This document shows positions 12,247 to 24,900 of a DNA stretch of 64,000 bases, in pieces (the first letter of the stretch is position 1; each line of letters starts with the position of its first letter). The translations under genes and the position numbers were made by a program. Where the stretch lies: positions 49,729 to 113,728 of the forward strand of contig CAJJDN010000126.1 in the NCBI GenBank assembly GCA_905182985.1. The letters are read 5' to 3'. Under the pieces are notes generated by a model, which did not search any database, was not told the DNA's origin, and worked only from the letters and a program-made list of their open reading frames with translations. This DNA is from Paramecium sonneborni. Lineage: Eukaryota > Ciliophora > Oligohymenophorea > Peniculida > Parameciidae.

Positions 12247-12428
12247 TTTTCTTATAATAGTAATATTCATCTTCTTATATTAGTAATATTCATTTTCTTA
12301 TAATAGTAATATTCATTTTCTTATATTAGTAATATTCATTTTCTTATATTAGTAATATTCATTTTCTTATAATAGTAATATTCATTTTCTTATATTAGTA
12401 ATATTTATTTTCTTATATTAGTAATATA
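12247..12428. repeat. 23-bp minisatellite, about 8 units
   Basis: The tandem unit is 23 bp, core CTTATATTAGTAATATTCAT, with an A/T variant at one site (TATA or TAAT before TAG). Because 23 is not a multiple of three, each unit shifts frame. The minus-strand coiled-coil gene ends inside the array at a TGA created by a unit. Confidence 0.85.
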
Positions 12429-12792
12429 TATTTTCCATTCTTCTTTTCAATTTCTTTAAATCCTTTAGTGCCTCTAATAGTATTCTTTCTTATTTTAAAT
12501 TATTTTTTACGCATAGCTTAATCTCAGAATATGTTCTTTTTTATTTTTTTATTATTTAATTATTATAGTTTGCCTTGATTTATTAAGATTGTTATATCAT
12601 ATTTTTAATTATTCTTCTATATTTGAACCAATCTTCTCTTTTTCTATCTTTTGACTCATTTAAATAACTTCTTTTTTCTTTCTAGTACTTACTCCTCAAT
12701 TTATTCAGTCAATTCAACTACTTTTAAACCTTCCAAATTTCCAATTCTATTTTAAAAACTATATAAATTAATTACTTTTGCTATATTAACAT
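12382..12792 (-). CDS. Small coiled-coil protein ending in a minisatellite
   Basis: Starts at ATG 12792-12790 and ends at the TGA at 12384-12382 inside the 23-bp array. Two introns are needed, 29 nt (from GTAATTAATT) and 34 nt (from GTACTAGAAAG). The product is about 115 residues, very Lys/Gln/Glu-rich, with coiled-coil segments (LEGLKVVELTEQIEEQ, then LLEALKDLKKLKRRMEN). The last ~15 residues (YYQYKKINITNIRK) are encoded by the repeat units, so array-length changes would alter the C-terminus. Function unknown. Confidence 0.6.
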
Positions 12793-13037
12793 GTTATTAA
12801 TAGTGACGATTTATTTATAATTAAAAATTCAAGCCAAAAAAAATCTTTTTCTTTTTATAACAAATGATTAATTATAATTGATTAATTTAATATATAATAT
12901 AAATTTAATGAAAATAGATGCGTCATCATCTTACTATTTCAATTTTATTGTTAAAATTGAATTATATTCACTTGATTCTCATTTTCTTATTATGAGCATA
13001 TAATTCGATACATCAATACTATTCATAATTTAAGAAT
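12793..13037. other. AT-rich divergent spacer
   Basis: Nothing recognised. It separates divergent starts at 12792 and 13038. Confidence 0.4.
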
Positions 13038-13457
13038 ATGGACATCGATTTTTAAACTAATAATCTAATATTTGAAGTATTTAAAATTTGTAAATATTTT
13101 GACCAAATAGATTGAAATTACTTTTCCTAATAAGAATTAAACTCAAATAATAACATTACAAATTATTATAGAATTTCATTAGATAAAATTAATTAAGAAA
13201 AACTCGATATAATTTTATAATCACGATTAAATATATAATCACGAATAAATATTATATCTGATTTTAATAAACTTATCGTTCAAGTCTGTTCTTTATTGAG
13301 AACAAATAGAAAATTAAATATATTAAATCTAGATTTGATCAATATTTTTTGTCCTTCAGCCAAATTTAATCAGATCAAATAATATCAAAATAGTAACAGT
13401 TTATTAAAAATTGTTACTACTAATGCACATAATTATTGTGAATTTAAAGTATTTTGA
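13038..13457 (+). CDS. Hypothetical protein with an in-frame TGA at codon 26
   Basis: From ATG 13038 one frame runs to the TGA at 13455-13457 (139 codons), with one internal TGA at 13113-13115 in exactly the same frame. The part after it (NYFSQQELNSNNNITNYYRI.., ..IVQVCSLLRTNRKLNILNLD) looks like real protein. A 45-nt intron could remove the TGA but would be too long for Paramecium. No SECIS-like structure follows the final stop. It may be a pseudogene, a sequencing error, or a gene with the start placed elsewhere. Family unknown. Confidence 0.4.
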
Positions 13458-13730
13458 GCTATAAGCCTCAATAAAGAAAATTTTTATATAAAAATAAGAA
13501 GGATGTTTTTAGTGAAAATAATTTTAATAAATAATAATTTAAATAAAATAAATAAAAATTGAATGTGTGAGTGGGATTATAAAATAATTGAATATAATTT
13601 CTTTTATTCCATTTTTTTTTTACAAAGTAATATTAAAACTGTCCTTTGTTAAAAAAATAAATAAATAAATATTTTAAAAGCTTAAATATAAATCGATTCA
13701 AATATATTTGTCGTGATAATTAAATAAAAT

Positions 13731-14234
13731 ATGAATTAAAAAACTTCTTTAAGAAATACAGTAATTAAAGATTAAACAAAGAATCAAAAAATGCCTTACA
13801 ATTCTCTTGAACGTGTTTCAATTTCTCAATCAAATAGCATAAATGAGTTTTTCAACAGACAAAAACTGTATGACGATATTTATAATTCAAACTAATTCAA
13901 AAGCGAAAGCTTAAAATTTCTTGCTTCTGAAAAGACAATTAAACATAGTAAATACAAAGATGTTGTCGAGTCAGCAAAATTAAAATTTGCCACATCCCCA
14001 AATAATATCAGAAACAATATGATATAATTATAATAAAATTCAATAACAGACATTGTTGAATAGTTCAGAAATTAGAAGAAAACAAATAATGTCAAACTTA
14101 ATAATAACCCTAACAACCCCAAGAAATTTAAGTAACTAAACTTAAATTTAATTTTGGTAATAGCTATACCTTTAATATGCTGCCTAGTAGTACTAATTGA
14201 AATGAGTCGTTTAGAAACACAATATACAGATTGA
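13731..14234 (+). CDS. Single-exon protein with a C-terminal membrane anchor (167 aa)
   Basis: ATG 13731 to TGA 14232-14234 without introns. The first ~135 residues are soluble and rich in Ser, Asn, Lys and Gln (ERVSISQSNSINEFFNRQK..). One hydrophobic segment near the end (LILVIAIPLICCLVVLI) is followed by only ~14 residues (EMSRLETQYTD). This is a tail-anchored topology, as in SNAREs and ER or mitochondrial outer-membrane proteins. The region before the anchor is not clearly heptad-like, so I do not call it a SNARE. Confidence 0.65.
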
Positions 14235-14667
14235 ATATATATATTATATCAAGAATTATACTTGAAAATATTTTTTAAAATTTTTAAAAGTATATTGGAG
14301 TAACATGCGTATAGAAGATTCTTTGAGTTGATATATGTCTTTTTCTGTTTTAATATTTATAAATCTGAAAAATGAAAGAGGAGTTCGATTCGGAAATTCT
14401 ACAATTCCATTTATAAATTTGCTAAATTATAATTAGACTGAAATATGAGACTGTAAAAACTAAAAATATATAAAAAGCTGAAGCCTATATTTAGGATAGA
14501 TCTTAGGATAAAAATATCGTAATAATATTCCATTAGGAATATAAATTATCCATAAATTAAACATATGATAATTATAAAAATGATAACAACAAAAACTTGA
14601 TATTTTTTATATATTATCATGTCTCCATATTTGAGTTTAAAAAGTGTATTACTTAATTAAAGATTTA
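14235..14667. other. AT-rich spacer
   Basis: No consistent exon chain on either strand; probable 3' and 5' flanks of the neighbouring plus-strand genes. Confidence 0.45.
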
Positions 14668-15498
14668 ATGATAATAAAATTTGAAGAAAGAGGAACAGAT
14701 AGTTATACTATATCACTTGTTAATACACCTGAAGGGTCGATATTTGCAAAATAATCAAAGAGTTCAAGATCAATTATATAATTTAATATCATAAAGAATT
14801 CATCATTAAAGATTTAAATAAACTAAAATACTCTCTTCGAATACAACTTTAGAACGCTCTAAAAAAATGATTAGAAATTTGGAAGAGTTATTAGTACATT
14901 CTATAAAAATTGTACTATATAGATGTTTATTGAGTGTTTAAAAAGGAACATAATGAATTATGTTTCTGTTTATCTGGTAGTATGAAATAATTTTTATGTC
15001 ACATATAAGTTATGCTCACATATATTGAAATTAGATGATTGTGAGATTGTGATGATTGATCTAGATGATAAATTGGCAAGATACATTTTATTGGCAGTTA
15101 AAAAATCTAACTTGGATTTTGGTGTAGTGATTTCTAACTCTGATTAAAATGGAGGAGATAATTATTGGATGTTATTCCAATAAAAACAAGATTAGATTAT
15201 TAGGCAATTTAAAAGCTTTCTTATTTGGAAATGGTAAAGAAATAAATAACTAAATTTAATTCTGAGAGCTTACTAGTCAATTATCTGTCGATTTAAAAAA
15301 AATTTGAATTCATTTTAAGCACTAACTTAATTAGAAATTTATAAAGACAAATTGTTTGAACACAAAATAAATAATATTACTTTTGACTAATTTAATAAGA
15401 AATTAAACAGATCTATACATCTACAATAATTTGTCTTATTACAACAGCATGTTTAAATAAAATAATATTTATAAAATAAGGTTAAATAGAAAATATGA
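14668..15498 (+). CDS. Hypothetical protein (about 265 aa)
   Basis: ATG 14668; an intron of about 33 nt from GTAGTATGAAA to CATATAAG near 14980-15010; then an open frame to the TGA at 15496-15498. Sequence seen: MIIKFEERGTDSYTISL.., then LKLDDCEIVMIDLDDKLARY.., and NLDFGVVISNSDQNGGDNYW. The C-terminal half is helical and Gln/Lys-rich. The MIDLDD stretch is acidic but no enzyme motif is clear. The next ORF starts only 4 nt after the stop, so this may be the first part of a longer gene. Confidence 0.5.
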
Positions 15499-15944
15499 TG
15501 AAATGGCAACAATAGAGTTACAGTCTACTCCTAATTCTAAGTAAGACTTATTTACGATATATGAATCTTCATATCTAGAAATATTAAGATAAATGATCCA
15601 AATTATTTTGAGAAATAACTTTTAAAAAGAATTATACAACAATAATTAAAAATTAAACATTTAATTGTTAAAAGATAGATATTTAAAAATATTACTACAA
15701 TATTTTATATTGTTAATAAATGATATACCTAAATTAAAATAAATTTTTATATTAAATTCTTATTAATTTATAACTAAGTAATATAACACAGTTGCTCTTC
15801 TATTAAACTTGAGCAACATAAAAATCTATTGATCCAGATATTGTATTTAATTAAGCCATTAAATACAGATTTTTTTGAATATTATATTAATATGTTATAA
15901 ATTGATTTGGATCTTAAAATCAAATTTTTAATTAGAAATGCCAA
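15499..15944 (+). other. Unresolved open frames between two genes
   Basis: One frame from ATG 15503 (MATIELQSTPNSKQDLFTIY..) stays open to about 15835. Another frame then runs to the TGA at 15946-15948 (..LIQILYLIKPLNTDFFEYYI..). No standard intron links them. They are likely exons of a neighbouring gene with an indel or a missed intron. Confidence 0.35.
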
Positions 15945-16550
15945 ATGAAATAACAATAGAGAAGTAAGGGTATGATCCTCATTCTACTTTTAATAATGTC
16001 CATCTTTTATGTTTTCATATAATCTAATCAATACATAGAATAATAAAATTAAATTCTACACTCTTAAAATGATTTTACTGATTGTGCCTTCAAAATGACA
16101 GATATTAAATAAATATTACTTTAATTCTAATAACATACTAAAATCTTAGAAAAGGTAGTCAGAACATATTCTTAGTCATATTTTTAGGGAACATGGATTG
16201 ATTCATAAAATAAATACATTCGTAATAATCATATACAATTTAATTCTCAGTCACTCTTATTGAAGGAAAGTTCTTTGAAGATTATTAAAATTAATTTTTA
16301 TGTTATTAACACAACCTTTAATTAGCTCTATCATTTGAAGATAATAAATATATCTATGAAAATATTAGAGACACCTATGGAAAGATTTAGTGCTTTTTAA
16401 TAAAATCAATCTATTACAGAAATATATGCAAATTTAACCATGATTTTGAATAATATTAATCTTGATAGCAAAAAATTAGATATTATTGAAAGTTCATAAT
16501 AAATTATTATCAAAAATATTTTCTTTTAGTTTCAATTTTAATTATATTGA
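15945..16550 (+). CDS. Single-exon membrane protein (201 aa)
   Basis: ATG 15945 to TGA 16548-16550 with no intron. A hydrophobic segment lies at residues ~10-26 (MILILLLIMSIFYVFIQ), probably a signal anchor, followed by a Gln/Asn-rich luminal or extracellular part (DFTDCAFKMTDIKQILLQF..). A competing frame is open across 15940-16080, so the start is not certain. Family not recognised. Confidence 0.45.
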
Positions 16551-17439
16551 TGTAAAAATGAATTTTATAAATAAGATACATAATTAAGCTATCATTTATA
16601 CCATAATAATTATAGTTTTACGTTTAATTCAATTAATCAATTTATAATTATTCTAAAGGGAGTTTGAACAAAACAATAGAATGATGACATGATACAGTCA
16701 ATTTATATTTGTTTTTCTTCTGATTTTTGATGTCTATTTAGGAATTGTAGGCTCAAGATTTATAGAACAAAGACCAGTGAATTATTAATTTTTTATTTTA
16801 GTCCTTCATTTATTGTATATTAGAGTAAAATGTACTTGCTTGTAAAAGAATTGATTCTATCAGTAGAAATTTGGCATATCAATTAACAAGTCAAAAAATT
16901 TTTAGGAATGTTAAAATTCTGTTTGCTTTTGATAATTTTAGCAATTATTATTAATTATCTAGTTTATTTCTTTAATGTCTTTTTGATTATTGTCAACCTA
17001 TTTTTATTACCTTAAATAATTCATGTAGCATATAAAATACATTACGTATAATTGAATAAATTTTTTGTATTTGGTTTTTTATCAACCATGAGATTTTCCT
17101 TATAATTTTCTACATACATTAACATCCTCAAAACAGTAATTATAATTATTTTGTTATATGCTACTTAAGTAATTTTCTACAATTATCAATGTACAAAAGA
17201 ACCCAGATTTTTCTTAACCAGAAAAATAAAAGCCGAAGAAATTTGTGTAATTTGTACATGTGTTATTGAAACAAAATGTGTAATAAATATTCTCAATATT
17301 TTAAGGACATAATTTTCATTCTGTTTGTTTATCTAAATGGATTTATCTAAAAAAAAATTGTTCCATTTGTCGTTCTAAATTTCCAACTTTATTTTAAACT
17401 GAAATAAAAAATAAACAATAAATTGAAAATTTTTAATGA
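16551..17439 (+). CDS. Membrane RING-H2 protein (E3 ubiquitin ligase-like)
   Basis: The C-terminus holds a RING-H2: EEICVICTCVIETKC, then (G)HNFHSVCLSKWIYL, then KKNCSICRSKFP, with correct Cys/His order. The two halves are split by a short intron (about 17280-17305, GTAATAAAT..TTTAAG). The join is one G short of the expected C-G-H, suggesting a missing base in a G run. Before the RING are several hydrophobic stretches (FCLLLIILAIIINYLVYFF, VIIIILLYATQVIFY), so the ligase would sit in an internal membrane, as in HRD1/gp78-type proteins. The N-terminus (from ~16700) has frame problems and its start is not fixed. Stop TGA 17437-17439. Confidence 0.65.
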
Positions 17440-17496
17440 TTTTCATTTAAGAATATTATAAAAATCAAAAAATATCAGGTTCATTTAAACATAAAT

Positions 17497-19230
17497 TCAT
17501 AGTTTGGATTTTCTTGTACCTTTCCTCAATGATATCCTAGATTATCTTTATTTTTGTTTTTATTATACTTGTATATCTTCTGGTAGATTTTCAGTTTCAT
17601 CTACTAAAACAATATATTTATTCAATAATTTCTAAAAATATTTATCAACATCAACATGCATAAATAATTAACTTTTCATATGCATAGCATATATCTCATT
17701 TGTTATTTATGCTATTTCTTACCTATAAGAATTAGCTTCATTTGAATCTCTACATACTCTTAATTTTGATTTATAGTATTTCAAATCAAATTTATATTTC
17801 TTAATTATTGATTAATCCTATAAATGAACCTTTATTCTATCTCTCATTAATTCAAATATAAAACAATTTCTCATCTACTAAGCAAAATCCTTATCTTTTA
17901 ATACTTAAAACCACATGACAATTGCTTTGTTTCGTAATGCTGGTTATTTTTCTTTAATTTCTTATTCCCTTAATTTGTCATTAGTTTTCTCCCATTTTTC
18001 TATCATTTCTCTCTTGTATTACAAATAATTTGATTCAAAAATTAACACATATTTTTTTATGATTAATATTTTATTTGCTTTTTCTAACATCTTTACTTTT
18101 AGATCATATATTTATGCTCTCTATCTAAAATAAGGTATTAAGATATCCCCTTATTTAATTCTTACTATATTACTCACTATTTTTGCTCTCATTTTCATAG
18201 ATATTAAGGCATCTACTGTTATTCTTGAACTTAAACTACAACCTTTAGTTTTAGCTAATTATTTTCTTAATACAACCAATATTAATTTTATCTTAAAAGC
18301 AGCCAATCGATATTTTTAAATAATTCCCTTTTTATGATAAAAGATATTAGCTATCTATTATCCTAATTTAATTATATATAATAATATAACCCATTGATGT
18401 TCAAAAAAGAATTTCTGTTTTAATACAAAATTGAGTCTTTTTTATAGGATTTTTTCTTTGTTGGCTAATTATTTTGCTTTAATATCAAACTTTTTTTAAA
18501 TAATTGCTTAATTTTGGGATTACTTTTAAAAGTTTTTAGTTTATAATACTTTGAGAAATCTTTCAGATCTTGAAATTTCATCATAATATTTATTTTTTTT
18601 AATTTTTGCTTATTCTTTATTAGAATTAATAATGAATTAAAAAGACTTAGAATTCATAGAAGGTAGAAAATCATTAGTAGGAGTGTCTTACAAAGTTTTC
18701 ATTCTATAATTTTGTTCGTATTAAATTTAAGATTGAATTTTGAAAGTGACTTCAGAGTCTTTTCTTGAGATAAAAGAAATATAAATAAATTCACCTGAAA
18801 TTACTGACATATGAAATCCTCTGTTATTAATAACCTATTCACAATTATGATTGGTTGGGAAAGGGTGTATTTAAGATAATAAAACTTAAAATTCACTTGT
18901 GCATTAAATGAAACAATGTAAAGTGCCAACAATATTATGACATGGAATCTTCATATATCTATGTTCCATGGCTTTTGTTAAATATGTTTTCCCAGAAATA
19001 ATTATATTGTTATCTTCCTTTTAAATGTGATAATCATGTTTAGGTAAGATAATAGTTTGAGAATAAGGATGTCTAATCTAATTGTAGCTATTTCTTAGGA
19101 ATAAAGATTATTTGAATGACATTTTTTAATCCTCAAGAAAGATGCTAGATTAACCTATATGTTGTAAAGAATAAGTCTCTTATCTTTTTGTAGATATTTC
19201 ACTAATTTCTGTTTTTAAGTGCTCTCTCAT
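17497..19230 (-). CDS. Large hypothetical protein, 565 aa
   Basis: Starts at ATG 19230-19228 (MREHLKTEISEISTKRQETY), one 36-nt intron at 18355-18390, stop TGA 17499-17497; the length is an exact multiple of three. The N-terminal half has SGKTYLTKAMEHRYMKIPCH and VISGEFIYISFISRKDSEV. The C-terminal half is basic and helical with an IQ-like stretch (YRLAAFKIKLILVVLRKQLA) and long helices (YKREMIEKWEKTNDKLREQE). The SGKT is not preceded by a normal P-loop, so I do not call an ATPase. I do not recognise the family; a cytoskeletal or basal-body role is only a guess from composition. Confidence 0.65.
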
Positions 19231-19528
19231 TTATATATATATATTAAGTAAAATTAAATTATCAATATCAGATTTTTTGTAAATTATATTTACCCATATT
19301 ATTATCTATTATAGACTTATCATTTGTTAACAAAGAAAATCTATTTATATTCTAACTTTTTAGAATATAATAATTTAATATACTTATTATGATGATTCAT
19401 CAAAATTTGATAAAAGTTATAAGAAAGAAACATATATCTAAGTAATAAAAGAATGATGAGGTAATAATACAATTAAAATCGATATTTTTTTAATATATAT
19501 ATATATTTTATTAATTTAATATCTTAAA

Positions 19529-21868
19529 ATGGAAGAATAACTCATAAATGTAATATTCGATCCAAATTTCTAATCTTTTGATTAAGAATTAGCTAATTTA
19601 AGCATGGATAAAATGATGAGTATTTAATTCTCAGAAGAATTATTACAAAAGAATTTTGCAGTTTTGATATCAATATTAAAACAATTACATAAAGGAATGG
19701 TATTGATGAATACTAAAGTATAAGATAATTCTGATTGGGTGTAGGTATATATAAATGAATAAATAAAAAGAAATTAAAAGAAGTAAGTGAAACTCCAGAA
19801 ACCAAATAATAAAACAAAGACACAATAGAATAAATCACATCAAAGTTATTAGAATTATAAGATGTTTCTAAAAAGGATTATGCTACAAAGGAAGAATTAG
19901 AATAAACAAATTAAAAATTTAGTAATTATTTGATTAACATTTTAATAGATAGAATTGTTAAATAATAAGAACAGTCATTATAAGATTTAGAAGGTGAATA
20001 AACAGTTTAAGCAAAGAAAATAGAAGATATTAATAATATTCAATAATAATAATAAGAATAGATAAATTAACTAGGTCAAGAGATTGAAAATATTAAGAAA
20101 TAGATGAATGGTTTCTAAAATGAATTGCATGAAGTAGAGGAACGAAAACCAGAGTAAATTATAATAGAAAAAGAAATAATAAAAGAAGCTCCAATTTAAG
20201 CTATGGCTCTACCTATTTAATATGCTGGAAATGATGAATAAATCAACAAATTAAACAAATTAACTCTCGAATTAAGTAAACATTTACATAAGTATTAGAA
20301 TTATAATAAGAATAATTATAAAAAGAACTTGATAACTTAAAATAGGGATTAAATAATGAGAAAGTTTTAGATGAAAATTAACCAGTAGACTTATCAGATG
20401 TTAATAAGAAATTAATTGGACATGAAGAAGAAATATAATCATTATATGAGATAGTAGATAGTTTAAGATAAAAATTAAAAGATTAAAATAATAATTAATA
20501 ATCAGATATTTCAAATGATGAATTAAATTAAATAAAAAATGATATTAAAAAATTACAATCACAAATAGAAGCTTTATAAACATAATTAAATTTAGCTACT
20601 TTTGGATAGGGTGAAGATATGCAAGAGAATTAGGTTGCTTTAATTTTAGGAGAAATTAATAAATTAAGAGAATAATTATAAAATTATTGTCTGATAACAG
20701 ATTTTTAAAATGAGAATACTAAAAAAGAAGTTAGAATAAAGATTGTTTAAGATCATGCAGATGAAGAATTAGAAAAAGCAAGAAGAGAATTTAAAATTAA
20801 AATAGATAAAAAGGCAGAATAAGCAGATATTGCTAAATTAGAAAAGGAAATAATATAATTGAGAGAGTAAATAGGAAAGTCATAATAGAGAAAATCTTAA
20901 CCTCATGTTGAAACACCATAAAAACAGCCTAATATTGATAAAGAATTATAAAATTAAATTAAAGAATTATAGTAAACATTAAAAGAAATTGAAAGGTAAA
21001 ATGTAAATAATTAATTAATAGTGATTTATTAATACATAAAACCTAAATGAATTAGAATAATTAATAAATTCATATAAAATTGGCTGAGTTGGAGAAGAAA
21101 CTTTAAGGAATATAAACTGATAAGATTTACATTGAATTATAAAATTAGAGAGAATAGATGGATTTAATTAAACGTGATTAAGATTAAAATAGAATGAAAA
21201 TTAATAATTTTGGAAAGAAAATCGAATCAATAGTAACAAAGGATGAATTATTTTAAACATTTGATCCAAAAATAAAATAAGTAAGAGATGAAGTATAGAG
21301 AATTGGAGATGAAGTTAAACTAAGTATAGATAGAAAAGCTGATGCTTAAGAAGTTAAAGATTTAAATCAAACATTCTTAGATTAATTATAAAAAGTAGTA
21401 ACTGAACTTATTAAAACATTAGCAAATAAATAAGAAACAAAGAAAGCTCTAATATATCTTGAATAGAAAGTATATATTACTATTAAATATAGATTAATTA
21501 AATATTTATGATCCTTGAAGGAGATGGATCAAAAGATAAGGATTCTTTATTTGTTAAAAAACCTCTTTCTTGGAGTTGTGCTTCATGTGATAAGGACTTA
21601 GATAAATATAAAGGATAATTGGGAGAATTTAAAAATTGGGCAGTATTTCCTCCAAAAGAAACATCACCTGAAAGAATGGGAAAAGTAATATAGATTATTG
21701 ATAATAATATAGTTTGGTATTGGTTATAAGAATATGTAAGATAGGTTGAAATCTCATAGGGAAAAATTAGATAAAGATAGAAGTTAAAATGAAAAAGAAT
21801 CTAGCTAATAATAATAAAGTATGACATTAAGTCAAAGTTAAACTCAATTACCAAAAATTAAATAATGA
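19529..21868 (+). CDS. DUF4795 (QRICH2-like) coiled-coil protein, axonemal
   Basis: ATG 19529 to TGA 21866-21868. Introns include 19745-19770, a 20-nt one near 20288, one of 26 nt near 20998, one of 23 nt near 21470 and one of 28 nt near 21687. Most of the protein is long coiled coil, very Gln/Glu/Lys-rich. The C-terminal domain carries the DUF4795 signature: KKPLSWSCASCDKDLDKYKG, then NWAVFPPKETSPERMGK, then FGIGYKNMQDRL, matching the family pattern 'LSCASCD..W..LP.RDPTERI..FG.G(F/Y)'. In animals QRICH2 is needed for sperm flagella, so a ciliary role fits this organism. The gene lies just upstream of the K+ channel, same strand. Confidence 0.85.
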
Positions 21869-21939
21869 TAATGTCTTTATTTCAATATAATTATTAAAAC
21901 CATAATTTATCTAAAGAAATAACTAATTCTTAATTTATT

Positions 21940-24900
21940 ATGAATACAAATAGGTCCTCATCAACTAAAAGATTTGTTATGAATTCACCATATAAACATC
22001 CTTATATTTCTGAACCTACTCCTGATGTCTCAATTAATTTAGGATTTGATATACTTTGGAGATAACATTCATTAAAAATATTTTGTGCCATTACTAAATT
22101 TATTTTGAAATTAAAAACAGCAGCTGAACGCTATCGATTTAGAACTGTTACTTATCGAATACATGAAATCATTGGAGATTAATCATCTCATTATGATTTT
22201 TATTCAGATAAAAACTTAGTATTTTCTAAAATTTCATTATCTCAATCATTAATTAAATACATCAATTCTTTAATGCCATAAATTTAAATTGGAGTTATTT
22301 AACCTGACAGTAAAGGTAAGTTATTATTAGATTGTTGTATTTTGGTTTTTGTAATAATCAACATATTTTATATTCCTATGCAATTATCATTTGAAATTGA
22401 CAATAATAATGAAGTAGATTTTTTTTTTAGTACTCTACCTAGTTACATATTTTTATTAGAAATTTTACTTAATTTTAATACTGCTTACTATTCAGAAGGT
22501 ATGATACATGTAAGCAGAAAAATGATATTTAAACATTATATAAAGGGTGATTTTCTCAAAGATATAATTGTTGTTATACCTTTTCTAATATCATAATATA
22601 ATATCCCATACATTAATTTTGTACTTTTGCTGCGAGTAACAAGAGTAACAAAAATGGTTGAATAAATAGAGGAAATTACTTTAATAAGAGAGAAATTCGC
22701 AGCACCTTTAGATATAATAAAACTTATGTTTTTTATGGTTTTTGTATCTCATATTTTTGGTTGTGCTTGGCATTATATTGGTTAATACTAAATTACATAA
22801 GGTGTTGATAATTGTTGGTTAATTAAATATAATTTAGATAAATCTAATTGGGCAACCAGATATATTGCTTCTTTATATTTAGCTACTATTACAGCATTCA
22901 CTGTAGGTTATGGTGACATAGTTCCATAGACTTCATATGAGTAAGCTTTTATGATATTTATGGTACTTGTTACATCCTTAATATTTGGATATACTATTTC
23001 CTCAATATAAACAATATTTGGGTAATTAAGAGAGAAAACAGATTTGCATAGAAATAATATGGCAAAAGTGAATTCTTATATGAAAAAGCATAAATTAAAT
23101 CCTTTGTTGTAAATGAAAGTTAGAAAGTATTTAGATTATTTTATTGATGTGGATGATAGTCCAGAACAATTATTAGATAAATTAGATGATGATTTGAAAT
23201 TAGAATTAAAATCAAATATTTATGTATAAGTAATGAAAACATGTTCAATATTTTCAAAATTTTCAGATTTCACATTAAAATAATTGAGTAAAGTCGTAAA
23301 ATCATAAACTTATATTCCTGGTTCAATGATATTTTCATAGGGTGAATTCATTAATAATGCATGTTTTATTGTAAAAGGTGTTGTCGAATTCAATANACAG
23401 TAAAGGTAAGTTATTATTAGATTGTTGTATTTTGGTTTTTGTAATAATCAACATATTTTATATTCCTATGCAATTATCATTTGAAATTGACAATAATAAT
23501 GAAGTAGATTTTTTTTTTAGTACTCTACCTAGTTACATATTTTTATTAGAAATTTTACTTAATTTTAATACTGCTTACTATTCAGAAGGTATGATACATG
23601 TAAGCAGAAAAATGATATTTAAACATTATATAAAGGGTGATTTTCTCAAAGATATAATTGTTGTTATACCTTTTCTAATATCATAATATAATATCCCATA
23701 CATTAATTTTGTACTTTTGCTGCGAGTAACAAGAGTAACAAAAATGGTTGAATAAATAGAGGAAATTACTTTAATAAGAGAGAAATTCGCAGCACCTTTA
23801 GATATAATAAAACTTATGTTTTTTATGGTTTTTGTATCTCATATTTTTGGTTGTGCTTGGCATTATATTGGTTAATACTAAATTACATAAGGTGTTGATA
23901 ATTGTTGGTTAATTAAATATAATTTAGATAAATCTAATTGGGCAACCAGATATATTGCTTCTTTATATTTAGCTACTATTACAGCATTCACTGTAGGTTA
24001 TGGTGACATAGTTCCATAGACTTCATATGAGTAAGCTTTTATGATATTTATGGTACTTGTTACATCCTTAATATTTGGATATACTATTTCCTCAATATAA
24101 ACAATATTTGGGTAATTAAGAGAGAAAACAGATTTGCATAGAAATAATATGGCAAAAGTGAATTCTTATATGAAAAAGCATAAATTAAATCCTTTGTTGT
24201 AAATGAAAGTTAGAAAGTATTTAGATTATTTTATTGATGTGGATGATAGTCCAGAACAATTATTAGATAAATTAGATGATGATTTGAAATTAGAATTAAA
24301 ATCAAATATTTATGTATAAGTAATGAAAACATGTTCAATATTTTCAAAATTTTCAGATTTCACATTAAAATAATTGAGTAAAGTCGTAAAATCATAAACT
24401 TATATTCCTGGTTCAATGATATTTTCATAGGGTGAATTCATTAATAATGCATGTTTTATTGTAAAAGGTGTTGTCGAATTCAATATCAACAAAGTGTCAA
24501 TTGCAACTTAATACAAAGGATCTGTAGGATCAAAAGAATTTATAGCATCAGAATAAGTACATTATAATGCAAAAGCTATTTAATTTACAGAGGTAGCATA
24601 TATAACATAGGAAGATTTTGTAAATGTTTTGAGATCTGATCAAAATAATTATGAATAATATTGCAATTTAAGAGATGAAATAATATTTAACTTAATACCT
24701 ATACAATGTTTAATATGTAGAAGAACTCATGAATTGATGAATTGTCCAGTTGTATTTTATAAACCATTATCATCAAAAATATCATAAGATAAAAGTTCAA
24801 ATGTAATTTTGGAGAGATTTCCACATTAAAGAAAGAAATAATTAAAATCAAAGGCGATTACAAGGATTTAAGAGACAGTAGAACATGCTTTAGAAGCAGC

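Noticed and set aside
13113..13115. Second possible Sec TGA
   Set aside because: No selenoprotein family resemblance and no ATGA/AA/GA hairpin visible in the 300 nt after the stop at 13457.
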